Shown here one piece after another: positions 27,362 through 37,265 of a stretch of DNA of 64,000 nucleotides (position 1 is its first letter; every line of letters starts with the position of its first letter). The position numbers and the translations under genes were made by a program. The notes beneath the pieces were generated by a model, which had not been told where the DNA came from, did no database searches, and saw only the letters and a list, made by a program, of their open reading frames with translations. Origin of the DNA: Firmicutes bacterium ADurb.Bin146 (GTDB lineage: Bacteria > Bacillota > Clostridia > DUPQ01); assembly GCA_002070475.1 (NCBI GenBank), contig MWDI01000028.1, positions 44,664 through 108,663 of the forward strand, given 5' to 3'.

Positions 27362-28050
27362 CATGAAACCTCTGTATTAACCGCATTATCTGTGCTTTCC
27401 TTATACATTCTATTCCACTTTATAAGACCTACGATATTTATATAAAGAAAAGGTATATTCTGCAACACTAAAGTCATTTGCGAAGTATCAGAACTAAGAG
27501 TGCTTATCCAAATTCCAGAAAATATAATGCTGTAAGCTATCCAGAAATACCATTGCTCCTTTATTCTTCTTGCAGACAGGAACCCTGCAGCTACCGAAGT
27601 AAAAGTCCCTAATGCATTTATATAAGGCAAATCGGAATTAAGAAGTTTTAGTATATAACCATATCCTGCAGTAACAACAACACCTGCTATTGCTAAAATA
27701 ATTATTATTTTTTTCGTTATTTTGAATATTTGAACTCCGGGATTTTTACGGCTGGCTCTTATCCATTTTATTGCTGAATATGCATAGACAGGTAAAAGAT
27801 AAAATACAGCAAGTATAGTCTCCCCTATAAACTTGTTATGATATGAAACATATGCATATAGCATTACCTGTGCAACATATAGGACATAGCTGTATTTATT
27901 AGCTTTCATATTTAGAATACCAGCAGTAATTCCGATTATTGAAACAAGAAAGGACACCCAGTATGCTTTGAAAACTATACCGGATATAACAATCAGTGTG
28001 ATTGAAAGTGCATAGAATATAATATCTGTTTTTGTCCAGTTCTTAAACAT
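27358..28050 (-). CDS. PnuC-like membrane transporter
   Basis: A 230-residue membrane protein with about seven helices that resembles PnuC transporters of nicotinamide riboside or other vitamin precursors. Clues are SAIKWIRAS in the first half and LGTFTSVAAGFLSARRIKEQWYFW (given by its ends LGTFTS and EQWYFW), the Trp/Glu-rich PnuC feature. I choose the ATG at 28050, just after AAGGAG (short spacing); the in-frame TTG at 28077 overlaps the upstream gene. It is the last gene of the PAPS operon, and no NAD gene is near, so its cargo is open. Confidence 0.65.
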   Translation of the reverse strand: MFKNWTKTDIIFYALSITLIVISGIVFKAYWVSFLVSIIGITAGILNMKANKYSYVLYVAQVMLYAYVSYHNKFIGETILAVFYLLPVYAYSAIKWIRASRKNPGVQIFKITKKIIIILAIAGVVVTAGYGYILKLLNSDLPYINALGTFTSVAAGFLSARRIKEQWYFWIAYSIIFSGIWISTLSSDTSQMTLVLQNIPFLYINIVGLIKWNRMYKESTDNAVNTEVSC

Positions 28051-28057
28051 AATCTCC

Positions 28058-28843
28058 TTATTTGATAATAAATTCAATTAATGATTTTGCATTAAGAAAT
28101 ATTACCAATGCTCCTACCAGCGCCATTAAGGGTTTCATAGGAACTCTTCTGCATAAAAAAGCTCCAAATGGTGCAGCAATTATACCTCCTATTACCAGGC
28201 CTGTAATAGCATAAACGCTTTCACCAAGCCCTAAAAATGAAATAAACATTATAGATTCAGCCATAGTCACAAAAAATTCTGCAGCATTTACGGTTCCGAT
28301 AGTATATCGCGGTTCAACTCCGGATGCTATAAGAGTCGATGTGACGACAGGACCCCATCCGCCTCCTCCAACCGCATCCAAAACACCTCCTCCAAGCCCT
28401 AACGGGTATATCCAGCCTCCCAAGTGCTTAGGTTTCTGTTTTTTGAATATCTTAACTATAATTACTACTCCCATAGCTATAAGATAAGCGTTAATATATG
28501 GTTTTATAGCTCCGCCTTCAAAGTTAGATAGCAGATAAGCTCCTATTGCCCCTCCGATAATACCTGGTATAAGAAGCTTTATGAACATAGTTTTATCCAC
28601 ATTTTTTAATTTCCAGTGGGAAAATCCAGATACAGAAGTAGTAAAAAGCTCTGCGATGTGAACACTTGCTGAAGCTATTGCCGGTGAGACACCGAAAGTC
28701 AGAAGGAAGGAATTACAAGAAACTCCATATGCCATACCAAGAGTACCATCAATAACTTGTGCAAAAAAACCAACAAGTATGAAAATCCAAATATTTGACG
28801 GTATCTCTAAAAAGAATTGTTTAATATTATCTAATATCCCCAT
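28058..28843 (-). CDS. TauE/SafE-family anion exporter
   Basis: A 261-residue membrane protein with about eight helices in two repeats, of the TauE/SafE (DUF81) family linked to export of sulfite, sulfoacetate or other sulfur anions. The segments FFAQVIDGTLGMAYG and GGGVLDAVGGGGWGP are family signatures. It follows cysN by four bases and has no clear ribosome binding site, so reinitiation after cysN is likely. Position in a PAPS operon suggests movement of sulfate, sulfite or a sulfonate; the direction is not established. Confidence 0.85.
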   Translation of the reverse strand: MGILDNIKQFFLEIPSNIWIFILVGFFAQVIDGTLGMAYGVSCNSFLLTFGVSPAIASASVHIAELFTTSVSGFSHWKLKNVDKTMFIKLLIPGIIGGAIGAYLLSNFEGGAIKPYINAYLIAMGVVIIVKIFKKQKPKHLGGWIYPLGLGGGVLDAVGGGGWGPVVTSTLIASGVEPRYTIGTVNAAEFFVTMAESIMFISFLGLGESVYAITGLVIGGIIAAPFGAFLCRRVPMKPLMALVGALVIFLNAKSLIEFIIK

Positions 28844-28847
28844 AAAA

Positions 28848-30653
28848 TCAATGCGCAGTCACCTGCTCAACTTTCTTTCTAATTATATCTATAGCATCTT
28901 CATTATTTTTTAAGACTTGGTCGCATTCAATATCTGTTGTACATTCGTCTCCAAGCCAAAATACCAGTATATTGTCATTCTTTGTAACAAGCTTTATGGT
29001 TTCTATATCATATCTGGTCAAATCGGATGCTGTGACAATAAGTATAAGGCCGGTATCCAGCAGTATATTGGCAGCTTCAGCAAGCCTTCTAATGTTCTCT
29101 CCAGACCTGTTTTCTTTTTCTCCTGGAGGATTTATATCAGCATTCAATCCATATATGACGCTTCCAATACCAAGATAATAAACATTCTTGCCTTCATCAA
29201 AAAGTGTTCTTTCCAATGCTTTTGCAAAAAGTTTCTTGTTTGTGTCCTTAGCGCCTGTAAGTATAATCAAAGCGGGATTCTGGTTATGTTTATCGCTTCT
29301 TTCTGTACTTGTAACATATCCATGCTCCCATTTTCCTTCTCTTAACATGATTTTTGCTTTTTCATAGCGGTGAATATTCTCTATCGTTTCTGTAAATATA
29401 CCGCCTCCCGAAATTTCATATTCATCTACTATTACAAATCTTCCTGTTGAAGACATTGAAGCTACATTGTCAAATGCACAAAGTTTTGAAGTGGAAATAA
29501 TGCAGTCAGCCACATCATGCCTATCAATAAAATCTTTTTCAGTTTTAAGCAAAGTTGAAGCATCCATTACACTTATTATATTTTCCAGATAGCATTCGGC
29601 TTTCATGGTGCCTGTCTTCAGATAATATCTCTTATCTTTTACCATAGGCTTCTTTCCAAGCCAAAAAAGACTCACTTTCATATGTTTACCCATCAACGGA
29701 GCCATTTCATCAGCTTTTACGCACAATTCTCCTCTTTTTACATAAATCTGTTCAGTCATAGTGAATCCAGTAGCAAATCCTGCGCTTGCTTTCCCTGTAC
29801 TTTCATGCTCACTCATTGGTTCTATCTTTTTTACATGTGTTTTTTTACCTGATGGATAGAATATTACTTCATCAGATTGTTTCAGTTGTCCGCTTTCCAC
29901 AGTACCGGCAATTATCCTTCTGTCATCATTGTCATTCGTGAATTTATATACATCCTGTACTGGCATTCTAAAAGGAAGTGAATCTAAAGGTTTTGTGGCT
30001 TCAAATTTATCAAGCATATGTAAAACTGTATCATCCTTATACCATGGCATATTGCTGCTTTTATTTGCAATATTGTCACCTTCCATCCCGCTAACTGGTA
30101 TGAATCCTTGTGCCTTTATTCCTATCTGATTAAGGAAAGCATCATATTCAGTTACAATTTTCAAATAAACTTGCTCGTTGTATGAAACATTGTCCATCTT
30201 ATTCACAAGAACGCATATCTGTTTTATACCCAGCATAGAAAGCATATATCCATGTCTTTTAGAATTTTCCTTTATACCTTCAGCAGCATCAATAACTAAA
30301 AGCGCCGCGTCTGCTCTCGATGCTCCAGTAATCATATTTTTTAAAAATTCAATGTGTCCAGGAGCGTCAATGATAATGTACTTTCTTTTTTCAGTCTTAA
30401 AAAAGCTTCTTGCTGTATCTATTGTAATACCTTGTGATCTTTCATCTTTTAAAGCATCGAGCAGAAAAGCATATTCGAAAGGTCTAGCATTTTTTCTGCA
30501 AAGCTGTTTAATCTGTTCAAGTTTTCCTTCAGGAAGAGATCCGGTATCAGCTAAAAGCCGTCCGATTATTGTGCTTTTCCCATGATCCACATGTCCTACA
30601 ATGACTATATTCATATGCTCATTATTAATATTAATCATATCACATATACCCAT
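28848..30653 (-). CDS. cysN: Sulfate adenylyltransferase subunit 1 with degenerate APS-kinase domain
   Basis: A 601-residue GTPase subunit that, with CysD, makes adenosine 5'-phosphosulfate. Residues about 14-450 are CysN: G1 [10 protein letters not shown]3 DAPGHIEF, G4 NKMD and beta-barrel domains. Residues about 459-601 look like APS kinase but have lost the P-loop (GAKDTNKK instead of GxxxSGKS/T) while keeping the YGLNAD and [10 protein letters not shown] motifs. It is thus a bifunctional-type CysNC whose kinase half is probably dead, with a separate intact CysC in the operon. It overlaps cysD; an alternative ATG at 30635 is possible. Confidence 0.93.
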   Translation of the reverse strand: MGICDMININNEHMNIVIVGHVDHGKSTIIGRLLADTGSLPEGKLEQIKQLCRKNARPFEYAFLLDALKDERSQGITIDTARSFFKTEKRKYIIIDAPGHIEFLKNMITGASRADAALLVIDAAEGIKENSKRHGYMLSMLGIKQICVLVNKMDNVSYNEQVYLKIVTEYDAFLNQIGIKAQGFIPVSGMEGDNIANKSSNMPWYKDDTVLHMLDKFEATKPLDSLPFRMPVQDVYKFTNDNDDRRIIAGTVESGQLKQSDEVIFYPSGKKTHVKKIEPMSEHESTGKASAGFATGFTMTEQIYVKRGELCVKADEMAPLMGKHMKVSLFWLGKKPMVKDKRYYLKTGTMKAECYLENIISVMDASTLLKTEKDFIDRHDVADCIISTSKLCAFDNVASMSSTGRFVIVDEYEISGGGIFTETIENIHRYEKAKIMLREGKWEHGYVTSTERSDKHNQNPALIILTGAKDTNKKLFAKALERTLFDEGKNVYYLGIGSVIYGLNADINPPGEKENRSGENIRRLAEAANILLDTGLILIVTASDLTRYDIETIKLVTKNDNILVFWLGDECTTDIECDQVLKNNEDAIDIIRKKVEQVTAH

Positions 30654-31521
30654 TCTTCCTTAGTTCTTCAAGTCCTCCACCATCTTCTTTGTCCTGGTCC
30701 CTACCTGATCTTTCCGCAATATTTGCAAATTTACCGGTTCGTAGTTCCTCTATTATTTCATCAATATTCTTAGCTGATGATTCAACCGGTTTGGTACATG
30801 GATAGCATCCTAAAGAACGGTATCTGGTTCCATTGCCTTGATCAAAATACAAAGAAACAACAGGAACTTTCTCTCTTTTTATATATTCCCAAATATCTAG
30901 TTCTGTCCAGTCCAAAAGAGGGTGTATCCTTAAATGAGTTCCTGGAGCAAAATCAGTTTTATACTGGCCCCAGAATTCCGGAGGCTGGTCTGATATATCC
31001 CAATCATTGTGAGTATCTCTTGGAGAAAAATATCTTTCTTTTGAACGGCTTCCTTCTTCATCTGCTCTAACTCCGACTATAACGCCTGTATATGGTTCAG
31101 TATAGGAATCTTTCACATATTTTTCCAGCTTATGATCCAGCCTATAACGAGGCCATTCACCGGATAATGTGTTTTTCAATGCCTCTGTCTTTAAATTTCT
31201 GCAACATTCTATTCTTGTACAGTTACCATCTGGGAATGTCCTTTTTTCTTCCAGTGCCAAAGCATTCTCTCCATAAACCATGTCTAGGTTCCATTCTAAT
31301 GCCAACCTGTTACGGTATTCGACCATTGAAGGTATTTTATAGTGGGTATCTATGTGTACAAGAGGAAAAGGTACATGGCCATAAAAAGCTTTTCGTGCAA
31401 GACATAAAAGCACTGTGCTGTCCTTTCCTATTGACCACAGCATGCACAAGTTCTTAAAACAACTGTATGCCTCTCTAATTATATGAATGCTTTTTGCCTC
31501 CAGCCTGTCAAGATGATCCAT
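30640..31521 (-). CDS. cysD: Sulfate adenylyltransferase subunit 2
   Basis: The 293-residue ATP-pyrophosphatase subunit of ATP sulfurylase, which adenylates sulfate to APS. It shows the PP-loop [10 protein letters not shown] near residue 30, [15 protein letters not shown], and the C-terminal [11 protein letters not shown] and [11 protein letters not shown] segments (nearly invariant in CysD). Length is normal. The start overlaps the cysC stop (TAATG), and the end overlaps the cysN start. Confidence 0.96.
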   Translation of the reverse strand: MDHLDRLEAKSIHIIREAYSCFKNLCMLWSIGKDSTVLLCLARKAFYGHVPFPLVHIDTHYKIPSMVEYRNRLALEWNLDMVYGENALALEEKRTFPDGNCTRIECCRNLKTEALKNTLSGEWPRYRLDHKLEKYVKDSYTEPYTGVIVGVRADEEGSRSKERYFSPRDTHNDWDISDQPPEFWGQYKTDFAPGTHLRIHPLLDWTELDIWEYIKREKVPVVSLYFDQGNGTRYRSLGCYPCTKPVESSAKNIDEIIEELRTGKFANIAERSGRDQDKEDGGGLEELRKNGYM

Positions 31522-32096
31522 TACATTACTCCTTGTATGTATTCCAATAATTTGTCAGCACATGCCATAATGTCATACTTATCAGTATCTAAAATAAGGT
31601 CATAATCTTGAGGTTCTTCAAATGGCGAATCAATTCCTGTATATCCCTTTATCTCGCCTTTTAAAGCTTTCTCATAAAGACCTTTTGGATCTCTTTTTAT
31701 ACAAGTATCCAGACTGGCTTTGACATAAACCATTATCAGATGTTCAACTTTGCTTCTTATAAGTTTTCTCATGTCCTCTAAAGGAGTTATAGCGCTGACT
31801 AAAACAATAACCCCGCAGTCCTCAAATAATGCCGCTACTTCAGCCAGCCTTCTTATATTTTCAGCTCTGTCTTCTTCAGAAAATTCAAGATCCGAACACA
31901 ATCCATGACGAACATTATCACCATCCAGCAGATATGCCATTCTTCCTGAATCTATAAGTTTCTTTTCAATAAAAGAAGCTATAGTGGATTTCCCGCTGGC
32001 AGAAAGACCAGTAAACCAGATAACAAATCCTCTGCTTCTTGTCTTATCTAGTCTATATTCTTTATCCAGCTTCTGATGCCATACGATATTGCTCAT
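31521..32096 (-). CDS. cysC: Adenylylsulfate (APS) kinase
   Basis: A 191-residue kinase that phosphorylates APS at the 3' position to PAPS, the universal sulfate donor. The P-loop [32 protein letters not shown], the SAITP segment and [11 protein letters not shown] are intact. It is first in the operon cysC-cysD-cysN-TauE-PnuC and has a strong promoter and GGAGG site. Because no PAPS reductase or sulfite reductase is visible, PAPS is more likely to feed the divergent sulfotransferase. Confidence 0.96.
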   Translation of the reverse strand: MSNIVWHQKLDKEYRLDKTRSRGFVIWFTGLSASGKSTIASFIEKKLIDSGRMAYLLDGDNVRHGLCSDLEFSEEDRAENIRRLAEVAALFEDCGVIVLVSAITPLEDMRKLIRSKVEHLIMVYVKASLDTCIKRDPKGLYEKALKGEIKGYTGIDSPFEEPQDYDLILDTDKYDIMACADKLLEYIQGVM

Positions 32097-32125
32097 TTAT
32101 ACATCCTCCACATATGCCAAATGTG

Positions 32126-32154
32126 ATTGTATATGCACTATATATCTTTGTCAA
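32126..32154 (-). promoter_or_regulatory. Promoter of the cysC operon
   Basis: On the minus strand a perfect TTGACA (32154-32149) and TACAAT (32131-32126) are spaced by 17 bases, 30 bases before the cysC start. This is one of the best promoter matches in the window. Confidence 0.6.
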
Positions 32155-32234
32155 ACAAAACAAGATTATTGTTTTTTCATGTTGCATATGCTGTATCTTT
32201 GTTGTAAAGTACAGTTTGAAACAAGGAGGCTTTT

Positions 32235-32951
32235 ATGCTTGTAACAGTTATTGGAAGAGGCCATTCAGGCACGAGGGCGATATCACAGACTTTAAGTGAA
32301 AGTAAAATATATATGGGAGAACCGTTGAATAAATCTTGGGATTTAATACCGCCTCAAGATATGTATGAGGCATGCAGAGTTTTTGCAAGATATGTTAAAT
32401 ATCTTGGAAATATGAAATGGGATTTTTCAAAAGTCTTAACAATGGATCCAGATCCTGATTTTATAAAACTTATAGAAAGCTATCTTTTTTCTGTGCTATC
32501 TTCAAATTCTGAAAAAAAAGGCTGGAAAATTCCTGAAACGACATTAGTGTATCCCTGGATACAAAAAATGTTCCCTGATGCATATTATATTCACTGGGTA
32601 CGCGATCCAAGAGACTGCATATTAAGCGGGCACATGACCGATGATCTTAATGATTTTGGTATTGAATATGACAAAAGCGATGATGTACGTAAAAATCGTG
32701 CTATAAGCTGGTACTATCAAAGAGAGCTTGTAAGAAGTACGCCAGCAGCAAAAAGACAGATTAATATCAGATTTGAAGATATGGTTTTCGAACAAAACAA
32801 GACAATTGAAAGACTTGAACAGTTTTTAAATATACCAATTGCAAAAATTCCCATGCGTACCGATTCTGTAGGCAGATATCTTACTGATAATGAAATCCAT
32901 ATGTATGATTTCTTTAAAAATGACATGTTAGAATGCGGTTATAAATTCTAA
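32235..32951 (+). CDS. Sulfotransferase-family protein
   Basis: A 238-residue PAPS-dependent sulfotransferase-like enzyme without signal peptide. The 5'-phosphosulfate loop GRGHSGTR (about residues 7-14) and the 3'-phosphate-binding WVRDPRDCILSG (about 120-132) are both present, as is RFEDM later. It diverges from cysC across 138 bases, and ACAAGGAGG precedes its ATG. Donor supply by the adjacent operon is a firm inference; the acceptor (sugar, lipid or peptide) is not visible. The end overlaps the convergent phosphodiesterase gene by four bases. Confidence 0.85.
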   Translation: MLVTVIGRGHSGTRAISQTLSESKIYMGEPLNKSWDLIPPQDMYEACRVFARYVKYLGNMKWDFSKVLTMDPDPDFIKLIESYLFSVLSSNSEKKGWKIPETTLVYPWIQKMFPDAYYIHWVRDPRDCILSGHMTDDLNDFGIEYDKSDDVRKNRAISWYYQRELVRSTPAAKRQINIRFEDMVFEQNKTIERLEQFLNIPIAKIPMRTDSVGRYLTDNEIHMYDFFKNDMLECGYKF

Positions 32952-34849
32952 TACAAATCTGAATCAAATAAATTAAACAATACACCACCCGTAGCTTGCG
33001 CAGGCTGCGGATATTTTAATAAATAACACAAAGTTGGAGCAACATCCTCAAGATTAGCAGGCCTGTCAACTATCTGACCCTTCTTTACATTTTTTCCTGA
33101 CAATATACACAAGCATCTTATGTCACCTGTAGCAGTCTTTGCACTGGGAATCTGGCATGCATGCACACCTCCGATATATCCTCCGGTTGTGTTGCCGGAT
33201 AATCCATATACCACATCTCCTACTCTTTCAGTTCCAAGCCCTATAAATCCTGCTTGTTTCTTTTCAACAGCAAAGGCTAAATAGCATTCATTCTTCTCAT
33301 TCCAATGATATCTTTGAAGGATATCAATTATCTCATTAACTGTTTTATCATAATCTTCAGGTTCCACAATACCTTCGGGTTCTCTTCCCTTTAGATTTAT
33401 GTATATATTTCCACACCCAACCGGAAAAGCTTTAGTATTTTTCCAATCAACTTTCCTGTCACGCCAGTAAATATGTTTATTATCAGGTGCTGGAAGATAT
33501 TTTAAAAATCCTTCTTTTTCAAAGTAATCATGTACAAGAACCGTCCTGTTAAACCCGACAGCTCCATGATCCCCTACAATCATAAATACAGTGTTTTCAC
33601 CAATGACATTCTCATATAACCAACCGATAAATTCATCTAGCATGTCATATGCCTTCTCATATGCATACAAAGCAGTCTTAGCTTGTTCATCTGTCGATTG
33701 CTGTACGCCTTCAAATACTCCCCTGTACATGTGATTGACCGTATCTGTATATCCTTGAACAAATGCCATAATTTCAACAGGATCATTTTTCATCGCATCT
33801 GTAATTATCTTTTTAAACCATTCGTTCTTGAAATGTATGAGCTCAAAAGCAGTATCAATATCACCTTCTTTAATAAAAAAGTGACCATAGCTGTTAGATG
33901 AGCATATTTCATTTATATTATTAACTCTTTTTGCAAAACTGTATGGGGATAAAGCATTGAACATGTTTACAGACGAAGTTATAAATACCATGAATCCGCC
34001 TTGTTCATTAACTTTAATTGCTTTAATCCTGAACCTGTAAATACCTTGCCCGTTATCATCTTTTAATGTTCTTGAAATAACATCAGACCATCCACCCATA
34101 GGTATCTCGTAATATTTGGAATTATCCATATCCTGTTCATTAAAAGAAATTCTTATACCATTGTCATAAATGTTCATAATCCAGTAAAAAGGCTCAATAT
34201 TAAATGGATTTTCCAAATTATTCTTTTTTTCGACATAAAGCCTATAATATCCCTTATCCGTCTTTTCATAACTGCTCTTTTTGAGTTTTATCTGCGGTTG
34301 ATATTTCCCCGAGGCAGGTATATTTTCAGAAATGCTTGTGGAATAAGCAGGAGGTAAATCTAAGTTAAAAAGATATAGCTGTTCAGAAATCTCTTTCTCC
34401 ATATACATTGTCTGTTCTGTTTTAAGAGCTCTTTGGTCAGCTACGCTTCCTATGCCCCCTATCTGATGAACAAGTTCGGATTTTGCAGGCCCTGACACGC
34501 AGAAGTCAGCAATGAGTGATTTCTTACCGATTTTTGCTGCTGATTCCCAGAATCTTTCAGCATTTAAGTAATCACCATGATATGCGCTTACAAATTTATC
34601 AGGATATTCTCCTTCTAAAAGTATATTCTCATCAGTAATACCATGCATATGCGGGCTTGATCCAGTCTGAATGGTCGCCCAACAGGTTGCTGATATTGAA
34701 GGATATGCAGGACGACAGTCAGTAAGCAGGCATCCTTCATTGATTGCTTTTTTTAGATTTGGTAATCTGCCTTTTCGTATCTGCTCTTGTATATATGAAG
34801 TGACTCCCCCGTCTACTCCAAGCATAAATAATTCTGGTTTTTTAATCAT
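32948..34849 (-). CDS. Type I phosphodiesterase/nucleotide pyrophosphatase-like enzyme
   Basis: A 633-residue alkaline-phosphatase-superfamily hydrolase. N-terminal FMLGVDGG gives the first metal Asp, SISATCWATIQTG places Ser53 at the nucleophile position where NPP enzymes have Thr, and IVGDHGAVGF supplies further metal ligands. A long insert (about residues 170-320) has beta-rich content. There is no signal peptide. The ATG at 34849 is used because AAGGGA precedes it; a TTG at 34867 is upstream. Family members cleave phosphodiesters, phosphonates or sulfates. Its context suggests action on a sulfated or phosphorylated glycan or lipid. Confidence 0.8.
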   Translation of the reverse strand: MIKKPELFMLGVDGGVTSYIQEQIRKGRLPNLKKAINEGCLLTDCRPAYPSISATCWATIQTGSSPHMHGITDENILLEGEYPDKFVSAYHGDYLNAERFWESAAKIGKKSLIADFCVSGPAKSELVHQIGGIGSVADQRALKTEQTMYMEKEISEQLYLFNLDLPPAYSTSISENIPASGKYQPQIKLKKSSYEKTDKGYYRLYVEKKNNLENPFNIEPFYWIMNIYDNGIRISFNEQDMDNSKYYEIPMGGWSDVISRTLKDDNGQGIYRFRIKAIKVNEQGGFMVFITSSVNMFNALSPYSFAKRVNNINEICSSNSYGHFFIKEGDIDTAFELIHFKNEWFKKIITDAMKNDPVEIMAFVQGYTDTVNHMYRGVFEGVQQSTDEQAKTALYAYEKAYDMLDEFIGWLYENVIGENTVFMIVGDHGAVGFNRTVLVHDYFEKEGFLKYLPAPDNKHIYWRDRKVDWKNTKAFPVGCGNIYINLKGREPEGIVEPEDYDKTVNEIIDILQRYHWNEKNECYLAFAVEKKQAGFIGLGTERVGDVVYGLSGNTTGGYIGGVHACQIPSAKTATGDIRCLCILSGKNVKKGQIVDRPANLEDVAPTLCYLLKYPQPAQATGGVLFNLFDSDLY

Positions 34850-34960
34850 AACTTTTCCCTTGCACAATATATATATTTATTATACTTGATTAAATGTGAA
34901 AAAGGTAACTAATATCACTTATATATTATGCATATATTTACCAAATAAGCCTTTTTGATG

Positions 34961-34988
34961 TTGATTTTTAAGCCTGCTAATATATAAT
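34961..34988 (+). promoter_or_regulatory. Promoter of the isomerase-sulfatase operon
   Basis: TTGATT (34961-34966) and a perfect TATAAT (34983-34988) with a 16-base spacer, followed by a leader of about 30 bases with AAAGGGAGA before the ATG at 35028. Confidence 0.55.
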
Positions 34989-34999
34989 TCATATATTAG
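34977..34999. promoter_or_regulatory. Candidate operator palindrome over the -10 box
   Basis: A perfect 9-bp inverted repeat, CTAATATAT (34977-34985) and ATATATTAG (34991-34999), with a 5-base centre covers the -10 region, as expected for a repressor site. AT-richness lowers certainty. Confidence 0.5.
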
Positions 35000-35027
35000 T
35001 AATCTTTCAATCGAAAGGGAGAATCAG

Positions 35028-35825
35028 ATGATCAGATTAGGAGTAAACTCAGTACTTTTCAAACATTACACATTTGGCCAGGCTGCTGAAGCTATTGCCA
35101 AATGCGGTTATGATGGTGTGGAGATATCTGCCATACCGGGAATGTGCGAGCATCTTCAGGTTGAAAACTGGAGAGCTCAGAAAAAGGAGATTAAAGCAAT
35201 CCTAGAAGCGACAGGACTTACCATTTTGTCTTCAGAAGTCGCATCAAGGGACAAGAAAAGAATGAAAAAAGCACTTGAAGCAGCGGAATATTTCAACATT
35301 CCTGTTTTAAATGTTGGCCCAGGAGGAAAATCCGGTAATGAAGAAGATTTAATAGAGACTGCTAAAAGCTTATCGGAGCTTGCTAAAATGGCAGAAAAAT
35401 ATGGAGTTATAATCTGTTGCAAAGCCCATGTAGGTGCTTCAATGTACAACACGGAAACTACATTAAGGGTCATGGAAATGATTGATAGCCCAAATTTCGG
35501 GATAGACATGGATCCTTCCCACATTTACAGGGCTTCTGAACTTCCCGAAGATGCGATTGCTGCAGTGCTGCCAAGAATGAAGCATATACATATACGTGAC
35601 TGCAAAGGTCCAGGACCAAGTCCGGGAACTCCGGCTATGCAGACTTGCGGCAGAGGAGATATAAATCTATTCGGTTATATATCACAAATGGTAAAAGCAG
35701 GTTATGACGGTCCCGTTAACCTTGAAGTTATCGGTCCTGAGCAGGATATGGTAGAAGCTACCAGAATAGCTGCTGAAAGTTATGGATATATGAATGCATG
35801 CCTCAAGATACTCAATGCACGATAA
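35028..35825 (+). CDS. Sugar phosphate isomerase/epimerase family protein
   Basis: A 265-residue xylose-isomerase-like TIM-barrel protein and the first gene of a five-gene operon (to 40792). Candidate metal or substrate residues are in YDGVEISA, CKAHVG, GIDMDPSHIY, HIHIRD and VNLEVIG. It is not close to the 12479 protein. The partner dehydrogenases two and three genes downstream suggest keto-sugar or inositol-like chemistry; the substrate is unknown. Confidence 0.85.
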   Translation: MIRLGVNSVLFKHYTFGQAAEAIAKCGYDGVEISAIPGMCEHLQVENWRAQKKEIKAILEATGLTILSSEVASRDKKRMKKALEAAEYFNIPVLNVGPGGKSGNEEDLIETAKSLSELAKMAEKYGVIICCKAHVGASMYNTETTLRVMEMIDSPNFGIDMDPSHIYRASELPEDAIAAVLPRMKHIHIRDCKGPGPSPGTPAMQTCGRGDINLFGYISQMVKAGYDGPVNLEVIGPEQDMVEATRIAAESYGYMNACLKILNAR

Positions 35826-35875
35826 TATAAATGAAATTAAATGTAAACTATAATAACATATAAGGAGAAATACAA

Positions 35876-37255
35876 ATGGCAAAAAAACCAAATCTATTGT
35901 TTTTCGGAATTGACAGTTTAAGAAGAGACCATATGAGCCTGTATGGGTACAATAAGCTTACGACTCCACACATACAGGAATATCTGAAAAAAGGTACTGT
36001 ATTTAACAGCTGCTTCTCGCCGCACATACCAACTACACCAGGTTATGCAAATATGCTTACCGGTTTTGACTGCTTCGGTACAGATATAGTCGCTTTAAGG
36101 CACAAAGGCGATATAGCCCCAAACGTAATGACGCTTGCAGAAATTTTATCAAAAAACGGTTATACCTCAACAAATATCGGATTTAAAAATGTATCGGGAA
36201 GAGGTTTTGATAAATATATCGATTATGAAGGTTGGAATTCCGATTCTACAGACGGAAGAGCACATAAAGCTGAGAATATGAATAAAGTCGCTATCCCGGA
36301 ACTAGAAAGGCTTGCTGCACAAGAACAACCATTCTTCCTGTTTTTAAGACACATGGACCCTCATTCCCCATATCGTCCGCCAGCACCATTCGACAAGATG
36401 TTTTATCAGAAAAATGAATTTGATCCTGATAATCACTCATTAGATCCTGTAATGTCATTCAAACCTTTCTGTGACTATTTTGCAACATGGTTCCCTGAAG
36501 GATGTACGGATAAGGACTATATAATCGCTCAGTATGATGGCGAAATTGCATATATGGATTCCTGTATAAGAGTCATTCTTCAAAAGCTTCATGATTTGAA
36601 TCTTGAAAATGACACTCTTGTTGTATTTACTTCTGACCATGGAGAGACGCTTTATGATCATGACTGCTACTTTGATCATCACAGCCTTTATGATCCTAAT
36701 CTTGTCGTACCTCTTGCTTTCAGATTTCCAGGAAGAATACCTGAAGGAGTAACAGTGGATGATGCATGCAGGCTTCAAGATGTTACGCCGACAGTCCTTG
36801 ATATACTTGGAATTAACACTGATATTGATTTTGATGGCAGAAGCCTTCTTCCTTTGGCATTGGGTAATCCTTTACCAAAACAGGACGAATTCTACATCAC
36901 AGAATGCACATGGATGAGAAAACATGGTTGGAGAACACCTAAGTGGAAATATATTAAAGCATTGGAACCAGATTTCCATTATAAACCTGAAGTTGAACTT
37001 TATGATTTGGAAAATGATCCTCTTGAATATACTAATGTTGCTGAACTTAGAAAAGATATTGTCATGATGTTTGACAAGAAGATGAATGATTTCATACAGA
37101 AACGTGAAAAGCAGGTTAACAGGACAAATCCTATGTATACAAATCTCAACTGGCACGGATTAAACTTAGGCCGCGGATTTTTATCTTCCGATGAAGCATA
37201 TAACTCCATGCATATAGGCTCACCAGGAGCAGCAGCTAAGTTACAGCAGAAATAG
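35876..37255 (+). CDS. Sulfatase-fold hydrolase with Thr at the nucleophile site
   Basis: A 459-residue alkaline-phosphatase-superfamily enzyme of sulfatase form: GIDSLRRDHMSLYGY at the N-terminus, FTSDHGETLYDH metal motif, and the usual C-terminal subdomain (LYDLENDPLEY). At the position of the formylglycine Cys or Ser (C-x-P-x-R) it reads Thr53-Thr-Pro-Gly-Tyr, so both the modified residue and the Arg are replaced. Thr is the nucleophile in related phosphodiesterases and phosphonate hydrolases, so it may be a phosphodiesterase or phosphatase rather than a sulfatase. There is no signal peptide. It lies 50 bases after the isomerase. Confidence 0.85.
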   Translation: MAKKPNLLFFGIDSLRRDHMSLYGYNKLTTPHIQEYLKKGTVFNSCFSPHIPTTPGYANMLTGFDCFGTDIVALRHKGDIAPNVMTLAEILSKNGYTSTNIGFKNVSGRGFDKYIDYEGWNSDSTDGRAHKAENMNKVAIPELERLAAQEQPFFLFLRHMDPHSPYRPPAPFDKMFYQKNEFDPDNHSLDPVMSFKPFCDYFATWFPEGCTDKDYIIAQYDGEIAYMDSCIRVILQKLHDLNLENDTLVVFTSDHGETLYDHDCYFDHHSLYDPNLVVPLAFRFPGRIPEGVTVDDACRLQDVTPTVLDILGINTDIDFDGRSLLPLALGNPLPKQDEFYITECTWMRKHGWRTPKWKYIKALEPDFHYKPEVELYDLENDPLEYTNVAELRKDIVMMFDKKMNDFIQKREKQVNRTNPMYTNLNWHGLNLGRGFLSSDEAYNSMHIGSPGAAAKLQQK

Positions 37256-37265
37256 GAGGCTTGTG

